64,000 nt of DNA from Desulfurobacterium pacificum (GTDB lineage: Bacteria; Aquificota; Aquificia; Desulfurobacteriales; Desulfurobacteriaceae): assembly GCF_900182835.1 (NCBI RefSeq), contig NZ_FXUB01000006.1, positions 20,536-84,535 of the forward strand, in the 5' to 3' direction. Numbering within the stretch: the stretch's first letter is position 1; each line of letters starts with the position of its first letter. The notes beneath the pieces were generated by a model. That model worked only from the letters and a program-made list of their open reading frames with translations. It was not told the DNA's origin and ran no database searches. Shown in pieces: positions 35,601 through 44,395 of the stretch. A program made the translations under genes and the position numbers.

Positions 35601-38270
35601 ATGGGAGTTGGAAGAAGGGACTTTCTAAAGAAGACTGCAGCATTGACAGCAGCTTCTTTTGTAGGAATAGACCTCGGAATAAAGATTGACGGTAAGTTTG
35701 ATGAAGCTTTAGCTTATGGTGGAGAGAATATTGTTCAGATTCCAGAAGAAGTTAAGAATTCTCCCGCTTATATGGTAGATGACCAGGGTGTTGAGTGGGT
35801 AAGAGGTGTTTGCCGTTTCTGCGGAACAGGTTGTAAAGTATGGCTTGGTCTTAAAGATGGTAAACCAGTAAGGATACGTGGAGAGAAAAATTCTGCTATT
35901 AACCATGGTTTCCTCTGTATGAAGGGTATGCTTTTCTACAAGCTATTCAGGCATCCTGATAGATTAACGCAGCCTCTTTACAGGAAGAGTAAGAAAGAAC
36001 CTTTCAAGCCTATTTCCTGGGAGAAGGCTTTTGACATTCTTGCCGATGAAATGATTAAAGCTATGAAGAAAGGTGGCTATCACAAAAATGCAATGGGATG
36101 GTCCGGTATTGCATATTACGGTTCTGGTCAGTGTTTAACAGAAGAAACGTATCTTTTCCAGAAACTCTGGAGATGTGTTGGTTCTAACCACGTTGAGGGT
36201 AACCCAAGACTCTGTATGGCTTCTGCAGTTGGTGGATACTTAACTTCATACGGAGCTGATGAGCCTGCTGGTGGTTATAGGGATATAGATAATGCAGAAA
36301 CTATTTTCATCATTGGTTCCAACACTGCGGAGGCTCACCCTATTTTGTATCAGCGTGTTGCTATGCGTAAAATGGCAAATCCTGATGTTATGGTAATTAA
36401 TGCTGACCCAAGGGTAACGAGAACATCACGTATTGCTGATATTCATATGCAGTTTAAACCAGGAACAGACCTTGCTTTACTTAACGCTATTGCAAACGTG
36501 ATTGTTAATGAGGGACTTTACGATAAAGAATTTGTTGAAAAATACTGTGCTTTCCATGCGTTTACTCCAGGTAAAGATAAAGTTCCTCTAAAAGGACATA
36601 AAGTTTCCTTTGAAGAGTATAAGAAGTTTATTGCCAAATATACTCCAGAATATGCAGCAAGAATTTGCGGCGGTAACATTACACCTGAGATGATTAGAAA
36701 AGTTGCAAGGAGAATTGCAACTACAAAGACTGTTTCAATGTGGACAATGGGTATTAACCAGAGAATTAGAGGCGTTTGGGCTAACAACCTTATTACTAAT
36801 ATTCACCTTTTAACAGGTAACGTATGTAAGGATGGAGCTGATTCCCTTTCTTTAACAGGTCAGCCAAACGCTTGTGGTGGTGTTAGAGAAGGTGGTGGAT
36901 TGTGCCATATCCTACCGGGTCACAGGGTTGTTAAAAATCCTAAACTAAGACATCAACTTGAAAAGATTTGGGGTGTTCCTAAAGGAACGATACCTCCTAA
37001 GCCTGGTTATCACACAGTTAAGATGTTCTCTGCTGTTTCTTACACTCCAGAGGATAGAAAGAGGTTTAAAGGACTTAAGCCTATTTACTTCATGTGGGTG
37101 AATGAAACATCTCCAATGCAATCCTTACCTAACTTGAAAAGATTCCGTGAAGGTTTTGCAAGAGAAGATGTGTTTGTTGTAGTTTCTGATATATTCCCAA
37201 CAAGAACTTCTGAGCTTGCCAACATGATTCTGCCGTGTGCGTTCCACTTTGAGAAAACGGGTGTTTACGGTTGTACTGAAAGACGTTCTCAATTGACACC
37301 TAAGGCTGTAAAAGCTCCTGGTCAGGCGATGCCTGAAAACTGGATGGTTGTTAAGTTTGCTGAAGTTCTTTCTAAGAAGCTTGCTAAGCAAAGTGACCCT
37401 GAAATGAGAAGAAGGGCTAAGATTGTTTACGACGCTCTTGTTAAACCTTACAAGGCTGTTGTAGATAAAGACCCATGGTGGGAGCTTCCAAAAGTTATCT
37501 GGACTGAGTACTCTCAAAAAGTTACTAAAGGTAGAGATAACGACCTTTCCGGTGCTACTTATGAAGTTCTCCTTGAAAGACCGGATGGTGTTCAGTGGCC
37601 AGCGCCAACCGTTGAGATTGCTAAGAAAGGTGGAACGTTGAGAAGATTCGTTGTTGGAAAAGACCCACTTGCTACTGCTCTTGCTAAGAAATATCCATCT
37701 AAATTTGCAGGTTGGGAAATTATTGATTATGGACCACTTCATAAAGATTACAAGTTCTGGGTATGGTGTAGACCTTATAAGGGGGCAGCTGAGGAGCCAG
37801 ATGCAGAATATCCATTCTACCTTTCTACAGGTAGGATTATTGACCACTGGCACACAATGTCTATGACGGGTCGTATTAAAGAGATTTTTGAAGCTAACCC
37901 ATACGCATGGGTAGAAGTTAACCCGAAAGACGCTCAGAGAATGGGTATCTCTACAGGTGACCTTGTTCTTATAGAAACACGTCGCGGCAAAAACATCATT
38001 CCAGCCAAAGTTGCTACAGACCAAGGTCCTATGGAAGGAATGGTATTTGTTTACTGGTATGACCAGGATAAGAAGAGAATGATTAACTTCTGTACAAAGG
38101 ATGCTTTTGATAAAGGTTCTAAAGAACCTGAGTTTAAGATTTGTGCATGCCGTATAAGCAAGTATGCTCCAGCTCAGCCAATACAATCCTTCTTGGTTAA
38201 GCTTGAAAAGGTTAGAGGAGGTTACCTCCACAACTCTGAGCTTATAAAGTCTGAAAAAGACCCTGTTTAA
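35601..38270 (+). CDS. napA: periplasmic nitrate reductase, catalytic subunit
   Basis: An 889-residue molybdopterin enzyme reducing nitrate to nitrite. The twin-arginine signal is GRRDFLKKTAALTAASF. The 4Fe-4S cluster is held by Cys71, Cys74, Cys78 and Cys106 (CRFCGTGC...FLCMKG). Cys205 in NPRLCMASAVGG is the expected molybdenum ligand of NapA. C-terminal STGRIIDHWHTMSMTGR and NPKDAQRMGISTGDLV bind the second pterin. The ATG at 35601 is chosen because GGAGGG precedes it; an ATG 12 bases earlier overlaps this site. It is the core of the nap operon, and a stable hairpin follows its stop. Confidence 0.96.
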   Translation: MGVGRRDFLKKTAALTAASFVGIDLGIKIDGKFDEALAYGGENIVQIPEEVKNSPAYMVDDQGVEWVRGVCRFCGTGCKVWLGLKDGKPVRIRGEKNSAINHGFLCMKGMLFYKLFRHPDRLTQPLYRKSKKEPFKPISWEKAFDILADEMIKAMKKGGYHKNAMGWSGIAYYGSGQCLTEETYLFQKLWRCVGSNHVEGNPRLCMASAVGGYLTSYGADEPAGGYRDIDNAETIFIIGSNTAEAHPILYQRVAMRKMANPDVMVINADPRVTRTSRIADIHMQFKPGTDLALLNAIANVIVNEGLYDKEFVEKYCAFHAFTPGKDKVPLKGHKVSFEEYKKFIAKYTPEYAARICGGNITPEMIRKVARRIATTKTVSMWTMGINQRIRGVWANNLITNIHLLTGNVCKDGADSLSLTGQPNACGGVREGGGLCHILPGHRVVKNPKLRHQLEKIWGVPKGTIPPKPGYHTVKMFSAVSYTPEDRKRFKGLKPIYFMWVNETSPMQSLPNLKRFREGFAREDVFVVVSDIFPTRTSELANMILPCAFHFEKTGVYGCTERRSQLTPKAVKAPGQAMPENWMVVKFAEVLSKKLAKQSDPEMRRRAKIVYDALVKPYKAVVDKDPWWELPKVIWTEYSQKVTKGRDNDLSGATYEVLLERPDGVQWPAPTVEIAKKGGTLRRFVVGKDPLATALAKKYPSKFAGWEIIDYGPLHKDYKFWVWCRPYKGAAEEPDAEYPFYLSTGRIIDHWHTMSMTGRIKEIFEANPYAWVEVNPKDAQRMGISTGDLVLIETRRGKNIIPAKVATDQGPMEGMVFVYWYDQDKKRMINFCTKDAFDKGSKEPEFKICACRISKYAPAQPIQSFLVKLEKVRGGYLHNSELIKSEKDPV

Positions 38271-38278
38271 TGAAATTA

Positions 38279-38302
38279 GGGGCGGGATATCCCGCCCCTT
38301 TT
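38279..38302 (+). terminator. hairpin with T tract between napA and napD
   Basis: GGGGCGGG-ATAT-CCCGCCCC is perfectly paired and followed by TTTTCTTTTT. It lies eight bases after the napA stop and 52 before the napD start. It looks like a full terminator, but the nap genes continue on the same strand; partial read-through would lower expression of napDGH relative to napCMA. Confidence 0.85.
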
Positions 38303-38354
38303 CTTTTTAAACCAATTTAATCGTATTATTAGCATTAAATTAAGGAGATGAAGG

Positions 38355-38729
38355 ATGCCGATAGTTAGCTGTGTTGTGGCTTGTGAACCTGAAAAAGGGT
38401 TTTCTGTTGAGAAAGAGTTGTTAGAAATTCCGGGAGTGGAAGTATATGGAAGTGGTTTGAAGGAAAAGGAAAACGTCCATTACGTTATTGTGGTTTTAGA
38501 AGGAGAAACTTATGAGGACGTTGAAGCTATAGAAAAGCGAATTAAGGAGATTGATGGAGTTTTATACGTTGGAGTTGTTGAAGCATATTTCTTGGATGAA
38601 TATGAAAAAATAGAAAAAGGAGAAATTGTTCCGTCTAATCCTTTTCACGGTCTGAAAAGGTCAGAGAAATTGGCGGAAAGGTTCTATTTTGGTGAGGATG
38701 AAGATAATGGAAAAGAAAGCGACGCGTAG
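38355..38729 (+). CDS. napD: NapD-type chaperone for NapA
   Basis: A 124-residue cytoplasmic protein with a ferredoxin-like beta-alpha-beta fold (PIVSCVVACEPEKGF, YVIVVLEGETYEDVEAIEKRIKEIDGVLYVGVVEAYFLDE). NapD binds the twin-arginine signal of NapA and holds back export until the cofactor is inserted. A C-terminal tail of about 35 charged residues is longer than the Escherichia coli protein. AAGGAGATG precedes the ATG. The end overlaps napG by 23 bases. It is preceded by the napA hairpin and may have low expression. Confidence 0.85.
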   Translation: MPIVSCVVACEPEKGFSVEKELLEIPGVEVYGSGLKEKENVHYVIVVLEGETYEDVEAIEKRIKEIDGVLYVGVVEAYFLDEYEKIEKGEIVPSNPFHGLKRSEKLAERFYFGEDEDNGKESDA

Positions 38730-39378
38730 GGATTTTATTAAAGTAACGCTTTCAGCTTTTATGACGGCTACTGTTTTTGAATCCTGCAAGCTTTCTGAAT
38801 TTAAAAATCCAAAAACTATGATTAAATCACCGATAAAAACTAATATTTTACGTCCACCTGGAGCTGTTCCTGAAGATGAATTTGCAAAAAGGTGTATAAG
38901 ATGTGGAAGGTGTGGAGAGGTTTGTCCTTACCATTGTATTAAATATTTTGATGTGAAAAATGGAGGAGTATTTTCAGGTACTCCTTATATAAACGTTTTA
39001 GAGAAGCCCTGTTATTTATGTATGAAGTGCGTTTATGTGTGTCCTACAGGTTCTCTCCAGCCGTGTGCAAAGGATGAAGTGAGGATGGGAGTTGCTGTAA
39101 TAAATAGAGAAATATGTGTTTCGTGGCAACAGGATAAAACGGGACTTATCTGTAGAACGTGCTATAACGTGTGTCCTTTTGCTGGAACTGCTATAAAGAT
39201 TGACCCGATGTTTAGACCTTACATCATAGAGGAAAACTGTACGGGTTGTGGAATATGTGCTTACTCATGCATTGCCGATACTTATGAGGGTAATAAGGGT
39301 AAAAAAGCAATCTCTATACAGCCTATTAGATGGAAAAAGATAAAAGAGGTGAAGTTAAAAGATATTAAAAAGTCTTGA
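38707..39378 (+). CDS. napG: NapG-type ferredoxin, twin-arginine exported
   Basis: A 223-residue iron-sulfur protein. A twin-arginine-like N-terminus (ATRRDFIKVTLSAFM) precedes four cysteine clusters: CIRCGRCGEVCPYHC, CYLCMKCVYVCPTG, CRTCYNVCPFAG and CTGCGICAYSCIAD, sufficient for four 4Fe-4S centres. NapG, together with NapH, forms a quinol-oxidising branch that sends electrons to the periplasmic reductase. I chose ATG 38707 because GGTGAGGATG sits upstream and the product then begins with the signal. It overlaps napD by 23 bases and is eight bases before napH. Confidence 0.9.
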   Translation: MEKKATRRDFIKVTLSAFMTATVFESCKLSEFKNPKTMIKSPIKTNILRPPGAVPEDEFAKRCIRCGRCGEVCPYHCIKYFDVKNGGVFSGTPYINVLEKPCYLCMKCVYVCPTGSLQPCAKDEVRMGVAVINREICVSWQQDKTGLICRTCYNVCPFAGTAIKIDPMFRPYIIEENCTGCGICAYSCIADTYEGNKGKKAISIQPIRWKKIKEVKLKDIKKS

Positions 39379-39386
39379 GGTGTTAA

Positions 39387-40253
39387 ATGGCTAAGGTAAA
39401 GCAGGGAAAAATCAGGTTTTTTAGATATGCTTTTCTGTTTGCCTGCTTTTTGGTGATAACGGTTAATCCTATTTTGAATTATAAGTGGGATATAAACTTT
39501 GTTCAGGGATGGTTTCAGTCTCTTGGTATTGGGAATATGTGGATAGTTTCACCGCTTGAGGGGCTTGAAACGATTTTAACTGGGAAGTTTTTCTACCTTC
39601 CTTCAATTATTGGGATGTTGATTCCTTTAACTCTTGCTTTTCTGATGGGGAGAGTTTTCTGCAGTTGGATGTGTCCGATTACCTTCCTCTCAATGTTAAC
39701 GGATAAACTGTTAGGTTTATTTCCTGTTGTAGGAAAGAAGTTAAAATATAGAGAGGGCTTGATAATTCTGAATAGAAGAGTCATCTGGTTTGCGCTTTTA
39801 GCAGAGCTAATTTTGACAATGGTTGTAGGCTATCCACTATTTGTGTGGTGGTCTCCGCCGGGGCTTGTTGGTAGAGAAACAATGTTTTACGTGTTTTACC
39901 ACGTTATAACGATTGAGATTTATATTGTAGTTGCTGTTCTTCTTCTCAATTTGATTACGAGAAGATTTTTCTGTAGATATTTATGTCCTTTAGGAGCCTT
40001 GCTTGCTTTGGTTGCTTCAAAAAGACAGTTGGTTATTGAATATAATGCTGACAAGTGTCTTTCCTGTAAAGTTTGTGATAAGAAATGTCCTTTGGGTATA
40101 AAGCCGAGTGTTGGTGAAAGTCAAAGTATATATTGCTGGAATTGTGCAGAGTGTGTAGATGCCTGCCCTACAGGGGCGTTAAAGTTTACTTGGAGAAATG
40201 ACGGAATTGTTAGGATTGAGAAGAAAAGTTTGCTATTACCTCAAGCCCGTTAA
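39387..40253 (+). CDS. napH: NapH-type membrane quinol dehydrogenase subunit
   Basis: A 288-residue protein with four or five membrane helices, two CX3CP motifs typical of NapH (FCSWMCPI and FCRYLCPLG), and a cytoplasmic C-terminal part with two ferredoxin clusters (CLSCKVCDKKCPLG and CWNCAECVDACPTG). It is the likely quinol site of NapGH. The gene has AGGTG before ATG. Its last 44 bases overlap the convergent coaX gene, so nap and coaX transcripts must be antisense to each other here. Confidence 0.9.
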   Translation: MAKVKQGKIRFFRYAFLFACFLVITVNPILNYKWDINFVQGWFQSLGIGNMWIVSPLEGLETILTGKFFYLPSIIGMLIPLTLAFLMGRVFCSWMCPITFLSMLTDKLLGLFPVVGKKLKYREGLIILNRRVIWFALLAELILTMVVGYPLFVWWSPPGLVGRETMFYVFYHVITIEIYIVVAVLLLNLITRRFFCRYLCPLGALLALVASKRQLVIEYNADKCLSCKVCDKKCPLGIKPSVGESQSIYCWNCAECVDACPTGALKFTWRNDGIVRIEKKSLLLPQAR

Positions 40254-40917
40254 GGGTTAAGTTTTCTACGTATTTTGCTTTTATGAAGTTTGTGAGAAGT
40301 TTGCCGTTCCCTCCTGTCAGTATTATTGGTAGGTTGAAGGTTTTTTTAACTTTTTGGATTGAGGAAACTGTAAAAAGTAGTATTCCTTTTTCTATGCATT
40401 CTGTTGTGGAGTTCCCAGGTTCGTAAAAATTGTTAAGGGTAAAGTTTTCAACTAAGGGTAGTTTAGAGGTGAATTTGTAGAGACACTGGGAGGATAACTT
40501 TATGCCGGGCAGTATCCATCCTCCCAAAAACTTTCGTTCTTTTACAATGTCTATTACTGTTGTGGTACCAGCATTAACTATTATGAAAGAGTTTCCATAG
40601 AGTAGCCCTCCGCATGCGTGAGCTATTCTGTCTGTTCCTAAGGTTTGCGGCGTTAAGTAATTGATTTTGATAGGAAGGTTGGTTTGTGCAGTGATAAACT
40701 TAATGTTTTTGAAGTGTGTTTTTAAGATTTCTGTTGCTTTATTGACAACGGAAACTGCTATAACGGAAGAATTTGGGTTGAACTTTTCTATGTTTTTTTT
40801 AATTTCAGAAGTAGGGAAAGAAACATCTTTCTTAAAAGAATCTTTAATTATTCTCACTTTTGTTCTTGTGTTTCCTACATCTATGAGTAGTAGGTTATAG
40901 TCTCCATAGTATTGCAT
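40210..40917 (-). CDS. coaX: type III pantothenate kinase
   Basis: A 235-residue ASKHA-fold kinase that starts coenzyme A synthesis. Visible: LLLIDVGNTRTKVRI (ATP phosphate 1), LGTDRIAHACGGLLYG (pantothenate and catalytic aspartate), FIIVNAGTTTVIDIV, GGWILPGIKLSSQCLYKFTSKLP and ILTGGNGKLL. Start: the frame is open to 40953, but an ATG at 40917 gives the normal N-terminus; it overlaps the nucleotide-sugar dehydrogenase gene by 23 bases. The 3' end overlaps napH. Confidence 0.92.
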   Translation of the reverse strand: MQYYGDYNLLLIDVGNTRTKVRIIKDSFKKDVSFPTSEIKKNIEKFNPNSSVIAVSVVNKATEILKTHFKNIKFITAQTNLPIKINYLTPQTLGTDRIAHACGGLLYGNSFIIVNAGTTTVIDIVKERKFLGGWILPGIKLSSQCLYKFTSKLPLVENFTLNNFYEPGNSTTECIEKGILLFTVSSIQKVKKTFNLPIILTGGNGKLLTNFIKAKYVENLTLNGLEVIANFSSQS

Positions 40918-42205
40918 CTTTGAACTCGTTTCGGTCATAGATTCCTTTAACATCAGCTATGATAGGTTTTCCGTTTGCCATTTCTTTAAAATCTGCAAAT
41001 TTCAAATTTCTATAAGGTTCGTGCTTCACTGCAACGATGATGGCATCGTAAGGTGCTTGTTCCTTAATGTCCTGTAGTAATTTTATTCCGTATTCTTTTT
41101 CTACTTCATCTGGAATTGCGTAAGGGTCGTGAACAAACGTTTTGACGCCATAGGAGTTGAGTTCGTTATAAATATCAATAACTTTTGTGTTCCTTATATC
41201 TTTTATGTTTTCTTTGAAAGTAAGTCCCATTATTAAAACTTTTGAATTGAGGATTTGTTTTCCTTCTTTTATCATCAGTTTTACAACGTTTTCTGCTACG
41301 AATTTACCCATATAGTCATTAATACGCCTTCCTGATAGTATCACTTCTGGATGGTGTCCGATTTCCTGAGCTTTAAACGTTAGGTAGTAAGGGTCAACAC
41401 CTATACAGTGTCCACCGACAAGTCCAGGTTCAAACTTTAGGAAGTTCCATTTCGTTCCGGCGGCTTCTAAAACGTCTCTTGTGTCTATGCCTAACTTGTG
41501 GAATATTAGTGCTAACTCGTTCATGAGAGCTATGTTTAAATCTCTTTGTGTGTTTTCTATGACTTTCGCTGCTTCTGCAGTTTTTATGTTTGGTGCTTTG
41601 TGAATTCCAGCTTTTATTACGCTTCCGTAAATTTCTGCTAATAGTTCCGTTGTATACTTATCGCATCCAGAAACTACTTTAACTATGTTTTCTATAGTGT
41701 GGACTTTATCTCCCGGGTTTACCCTTTCTGGAGAGTATCCTACTTTAAAGTCGTGCATGTATCTCATATTTGAAAACTTTTCTAACAGGGGAACACAAAT
41801 TTCTTCCGTTACGCCTGGATAAACCGTTGATTCGTAGACGACTATTGAATGTTTAGGCATGTGTGAGGCAACTGTTTGGGTAGCTGATTTGATAGGGGAA
41901 AGGTCGGGGATTTTGTGTTCGTCTATGGGAGTAGGTACTGTTATTATGAAGAGTTTACATGTTTTCAAGGTTTCTGGGGAGGAGGTGAAAGTGATGGAGG
42001 AGGATTTAAGAGTTTCATACGGGATTTCTCCAGTTCTATCAAAACCTCTTTTGAGTTCTTCTATCCTTATCTTATTTATATCAAAGCCTATAACGGAGAA
42101 TTTTTTAGATAGTGCGATTGCTAAAGGTAATCCTACGTATCCGAGACCGATAATAGCTATTTTCTCTTTACCTGATTTAAAGTCTTGAAAGTTAGGAAAC
42201 GCCAT
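40895..42205 (-). CDS. nucleotide-sugar dehydrogenase (UDP-HexNAc 6-dehydrogenase type)
   Basis: A 436-residue, three-domain NAD enzyme. The Rossmann motif is IAIIGLGYVGLPLAIALSK, FDRTGEIPYE is typical of the TviB/WbpO branch, and the catalytic cysteine is in GLVGGHCIGVDPYYLTFKA. The C-terminal UDP-sugar domain shows VLIMGLTFKENIKDIRNTK. Oxidising the 6-position twice, such enzymes make UDP-N-acetyl hexosaminuronic acids for surface polysaccharide. It overlaps the GT4 gene by 14 bases and coaX by 23. I do not assign the exact sugar. Confidence 0.9.
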   Translation of the reverse strand: MAFPNFQDFKSGKEKIAIIGLGYVGLPLAIALSKKFSVIGFDINKIRIEELKRGFDRTGEIPYETLKSSSITFTSSPETLKTCKLFIITVPTPIDEHKIPDLSPIKSATQTVASHMPKHSIVVYESTVYPGVTEEICVPLLEKFSNMRYMHDFKVGYSPERVNPGDKVHTIENIVKVVSGCDKYTTELLAEIYGSVIKAGIHKAPNIKTAEAAKVIENTQRDLNIALMNELALIFHKLGIDTRDVLEAAGTKWNFLKFEPGLVGGHCIGVDPYYLTFKAQEIGHHPEVILSGRRINDYMGKFVAENVVKLMIKEGKQILNSKVLIMGLTFKENIKDIRNTKVIDIYNELNSYGVKTFVHDPYAIPDEVEKEYGIKLLQDIKEQAPYDAIIVAVKHEPYRNLKFADFKEMANGKPIIADVKGIYDRNEFKDAILWRL

Positions 42206-43286
42206 TGAGAACCTCCCTATAGACCTTTAACGTTCTGTCAACTACTTTTTCTATGTCAAAATCAAGTGCAGTTTTTCTTGCGTTCTCTTTTAGTTTTTCG
42301 TTATTAATGTTTTCAATAGCGGTGAGTAATCCTTTATATAGAGATTCAATACTTCCGGGTTCTACAGCTATTCCGTTTTCCATGTGTTTTAGATAAGTTT
42401 TTATTCCTCCAACGTAGGAGGCTACCACTATTTTTTTCATTGCCATTGCTTGGAGAAGGGAACTTCCTAACCCTTCGCTTAATGAAGGAAATACAAAAAT
42501 ATCTGTATCTTTGAGTATTTGAGGGACGTCTCTTCTGAAACCTAAAGGGATGACTTTTTTTGTGAGGTTTAGCTTTTTTATTAGCTGATAAGCCTTTTCA
42601 CTTTGGGTATCTCTTCCTGCTAATAGCAGAACTAAATTTCTGTCTGGGTGCATGGTGGTAAACTTTTGGAAAGCTTTTAGCAAAATGTGTTGCCCCTTAA
42701 CTTCCGAAAAGTTTGCTATATGAGTGATTACTATTGCATTTGAGGGAATATTTAAATCTTCTTTTATTGAAATTTTGGTTTTTATATAAGGGTTGAATCT
42801 ATCTAATTCTATGCCTGAGGGGATGTAGTGGATTTTTTTCTTTATTAATGGATAATTTCTTAGCTTCTCGTATATTTCATGAGATATTCCTATTATTGCG
42901 TCAACGTTTATGTTGTATTTTGTAATGGCTGAAATCATTGATATATCAAAGAAAACCCTTCTTGTGTAGATTAGTTTTGGTCTTTTCCTTGTGAATAAAG
43001 AAGCCAACCAGATAAACCAGTGTGCTTTTGATATGTGAGTGTTGACAATGTCGTAGTTTTGTATGATTTGAGATAATTTTCTTGCTTCTTTTAAGCTAAA
43101 CTTTTTTGTGTTTGGAAAATGAACTCTTTTTATTCCTAAGTTTTCAGCTCTTTTATCTAATTCACAGTTTTTAAAGGTTAAAATATGAGTTTCATAACCT
43201 AACTTATTCATATATTTAGCTAATAGAAGACACTGTTCTGTTCCGCCGCTCCAGCCTCTTGCTGTTGTAGCTTGAAGGATTTTCAT
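42192..43286 (-). CDS. glycosyltransferase family 4
   Basis: A 364-residue GT-B glycosyltransferase. N-terminal RGWSGGTEQCLLLAKYM is the acceptor side; the donor side has HIANFSEVKGQHILLKAF, LLLAGRDTQSEKA and DIFVFPSLSEGLGSSLLQAMAMKK, with the EX7E pattern of family 4. The fold and the context (nucleotide-sugar dehydrogenase after it, heptosyltransferase-like gene in front, msbA further on) point to lipopolysaccharide or O-polysaccharide assembly. The sugar is unknown. A 66-base gap to the divergent family 9 gene holds the promoters for both. Confidence 0.9.
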   Translation of the reverse strand: MKILQATTARGWSGGTEQCLLLAKYMNKLGYETHILTFKNCELDKRAENLGIKRVHFPNTKKFSLKEARKLSQIIQNYDIVNTHISKAHWFIWLASLFTRKRPKLIYTRRVFFDISMISAITKYNINVDAIIGISHEIYEKLRNYPLIKKKIHYIPSGIELDRFNPYIKTKISIKEDLNIPSNAIVITHIANFSEVKGQHILLKAFQKFTTMHPDRNLVLLLAGRDTQSEKAYQLIKKLNLTKKVIPLGFRRDVPQILKDTDIFVFPSLSEGLGSSLLQAMAMKKIVVASYVGGIKTYLKHMENGIAVEPGSIESLYKGLLTAIENINNEKLKENARKTALDFDIEKVVDRTLKVYREVLNGVS

Positions 43287-43352
43287 TTATAGTAAGCTCC
43301 ATATGGATTTAGTTTGTAAATTAAGCTGAATTTTAACTGATAGGTGGTTTAA

Positions 43353-44333
43353 ATGAAAATACTGTTGATACAAATTAGGCAGTTAGGAGATGTTCTTCTT
43401 TCTTCACCGCTTGGAAGGGTGATAAAAGAAGAAATACCGAATGTTGAGGTTCATTTTCTTACTTCTGTTGCTGGAAAGGAAATCTTGGAGAGAAATCCTT
43501 TTATAGATAAAATTTTGACTATTGATAAAGGCTTTATTGGAGAATTAAAAACTATTTTTAAAGTATATCGTGAGAAGTATGATGCGGTAGTAGATATTCA
43601 GAGAACGGGGAGGTCTAAAAGGATTACTTTTTTTTCTGGTGCGTCTGTAAGAGTTGCATTTAAGAGAAAGAGAGAGAATTTTTATTACAATAAACTTATT
43701 GAATGGAAGAGTTATGGGTATACTGTTTGGGAAAGGATGGAACTTTTAAGAGGGATAGGTATTAATAAGCCCATAAAGAAATACTTGCCTAAGACGTACC
43801 TTTCTGAAGAAGAATTGAAGAAAGGTAGGGAGATAATTGAGAAGCTTAGGCTTCAAGAAAGGTCTTTTTTTGTTGTTGTTCCTACCTCAAGGAGAATCAG
43901 AAGAGCTTGGCAACCTGAGAAATTTGGAATTCTTGCAACTTACCTTTCAAGATATACAGGGTTGAAACCTTTAGTAGTTTATGCTCCTGGAGAAGAAGAA
44001 CTTGCTGAACGTGCTTACAGTTGTATAGAAGATGGAGTTATTATTGAGGAGCCTTTATCTATTCGAATGTTAGCTTCAGTTATTTCTCATAGTGCGTTTT
44101 TATTGGGTAATGATTCTTTTGCTTCGCATCTTTCCTTATCTTTAGGTAGGAAAACAATAGTAATACTTGGACCTAACGAAGGTTGGTTTCCAGAAGTTAA
44201 GCTTGTAATAAAAATTAAAAAAAATTTGCCATGTCAACCTTGTGGTAATTGGAAAACCTGTAGTAGAGACATGGCTTGCTATACTGAACTTTCTCCGAAA
44301 GAGGCATTTAATCAAATAGTAGGGGTTTTATAA
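43353..44333 (+). CDS. glycosyltransferase family 9 (heptosyltransferase-like)
   Basis: A 326-residue member of the WaaC/WaaF/WaaQ family. KILLIQIRQLGDVLLSSPLGRVIK opens the protein, DAVVDIQRTGRSKRI follows, and the C-terminal donor site is FLLGNDSFASHLSLSLGRKTIVILGPNEGWFP. The cysteine-bearing tail LPCQPCGNWKTC is common in the family. It probably adds heptose to the core of the lipopolysaccharide. AGGTGG precedes the ATG. It is transcribed toward the HD-GYP gene. Confidence 0.9.
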   Translation: MKILLIQIRQLGDVLLSSPLGRVIKEEIPNVEVHFLTSVAGKEILERNPFIDKILTIDKGFIGELKTIFKVYREKYDAVVDIQRTGRSKRITFFSGASVRVAFKRKRENFYYNKLIEWKSYGYTVWERMELLRGIGINKPIKKYLPKTYLSEEELKKGREIIEKLRLQERSFFVVVPTSRRIRRAWQPEKFGILATYLSRYTGLKPLVVYAPGEEELAERAYSCIEDGVIIEEPLSIRMLASVISHSAFLLGNDSFASHLSLSLGRKTIVILGPNEGWFPEVKLVIKIKKNLPCQPCGNWKTCSRDMACYTELSPKEAFNQIVGVL

Positions 44334-44395
44334 AGTATATTGTGTGGTAGAATGAAGGGAAAATATATAAATAGTATATGGGATAGGGGTGTTTT

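Noticed and set aside
37125..38231. A 368-codon open frame antisense to napA
   Set aside because: It has no ribosome site or family motif, and lies wholly inside an unmistakable napA on the other strand; codon bias of the real gene creates it.
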